Of a stretch of 15,527 bases of DNA, positions 15,480 through 15,527 are shown piece after piece. Source of the DNA: CAZFCK01 sp964517355 (GTDB lineage: Bacteria; Desulfobacterota; Desulfovibrionia; Desulfovibrionales; Desulfovibrionaceae); contig CAZFCK010000106.1 of NCBI GenBank assembly GCA_964517355.1, forward strand, positions 1-15,527, given 5' to 3'. A program made the position numbers and the translations under genes. The stretch's first letter is position 1; every line of letters begins with the position of its first letter. The notes beneath the pieces were generated by a model that did not search any database, was not told where the DNA came from, and saw only the letters and a program-made list of their open reading frames with translations.

Positions 15480-15513
15480 AGCATCTCACGCTTGAAAAGC
15501 GCTAGATGCTCTT
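15477..15513. repeat. hairpin element supplying the stop codon of the surface protein
   Basis: AGAGCATCT (15478-15486) pairs with AGATGCTCT (15504-15512); after two mismatches CGCTT (15489-15493) pairs with AAGCG (15497-15501) around a GAA triloop. On the minus strand it contains CTAGCGCTTTTC, close to the CTAGCGCATTTTC arm of the 28-bp repeats, and the triloop design is the same. No T-run directly follows, so it is a poor match to an intrinsic terminator. It may continue beyond the window. Confidence 0.7.
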
Positions 15514-15527
15514 ATGCATTTCCCTGG

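Noticed and set aside
15478..15512. The terminal hairpin as an intrinsic terminator
   Set aside because: There is no U-tract directly after the stem, the stem has mismatches, and the protein upstream appears cut in mid-domain.

Overview
The window reads as a composite, partly decayed accessory region of a Gram-negative bacterium. Codon use, moderate GC, the secretin/GspL/GspK style of the type II secretion genes and the Ig/RHS-type surface protein suggest a sulfate-reducer-like Desulfobacterota (Desulfovibrionales). That assignment is inference; no marker gene settles it.

Layout. (1) About 1-5379 is a replication/mobilization module: a DUF3987 (YfjI-type) replication protein open at the left edge, a possible small gene, a MOBQ/TraA-type relaxase-helicase cut short in its helicase domain, a 3' gene remnant, a ParA-like ATPase with an in-frame TAA, and an overlapping one-pass membrane protein. 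(2) About 5520-7560 is cargo: a ParD/ParE toxin-antitoxin pair, a HAD hydrolase on the minus strand, and a degraded antitoxin/PIN-toxin pair. (3) About 7553-12703 is a fragment of a type II secretion operon: the 3' end of a gspJ-like gene, gspK, gspL, a gspM-like gene with two frameshifts, the secretin gspD, and the first 23 codons of another gene. Both ends of the operon are cut off. (4) 12704-13157 is AT-rich and gene-poor. (5) 13158-15479 encodes a secreted, multidomain RHS/NHL-type surface protein that stops inside a hairpin element.

The most unusual structural signal is a 28-bp palindrome-bearing sequence present in three identical copies: inside the DUF3987 reading frame, inside gspM where the frame breaks, and upstream of the surface-protein gene. 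A fourth hairpin of the same design (triloop, CTAGCGC-type arm) supplies the stop codon of the surface protein. These look like REP/palindromic elements that insert into or next to genes. A second signal is a cluster of eleven GAGGAC/GTCCTC words in both orientations near the 3' end of the DUF3987 gene.

How the genes would work together: the left module would have replicated and mobilized a plasmid or integrative element, with toxin-antitoxin pairs stabilizing it. Its relaxase and ParA genes now look broken, so it is probably immobile. The secretion fragment encodes inner-membrane platform and outer-membrane channel parts, but lacks the ATPase, GspF, GspC and the major pseudopilin here, so it could work only with genes elsewhere. 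I saw no complete, clearly new defence or enzymatic system; the repeat family and the mosaic junctions are the points most worth following.
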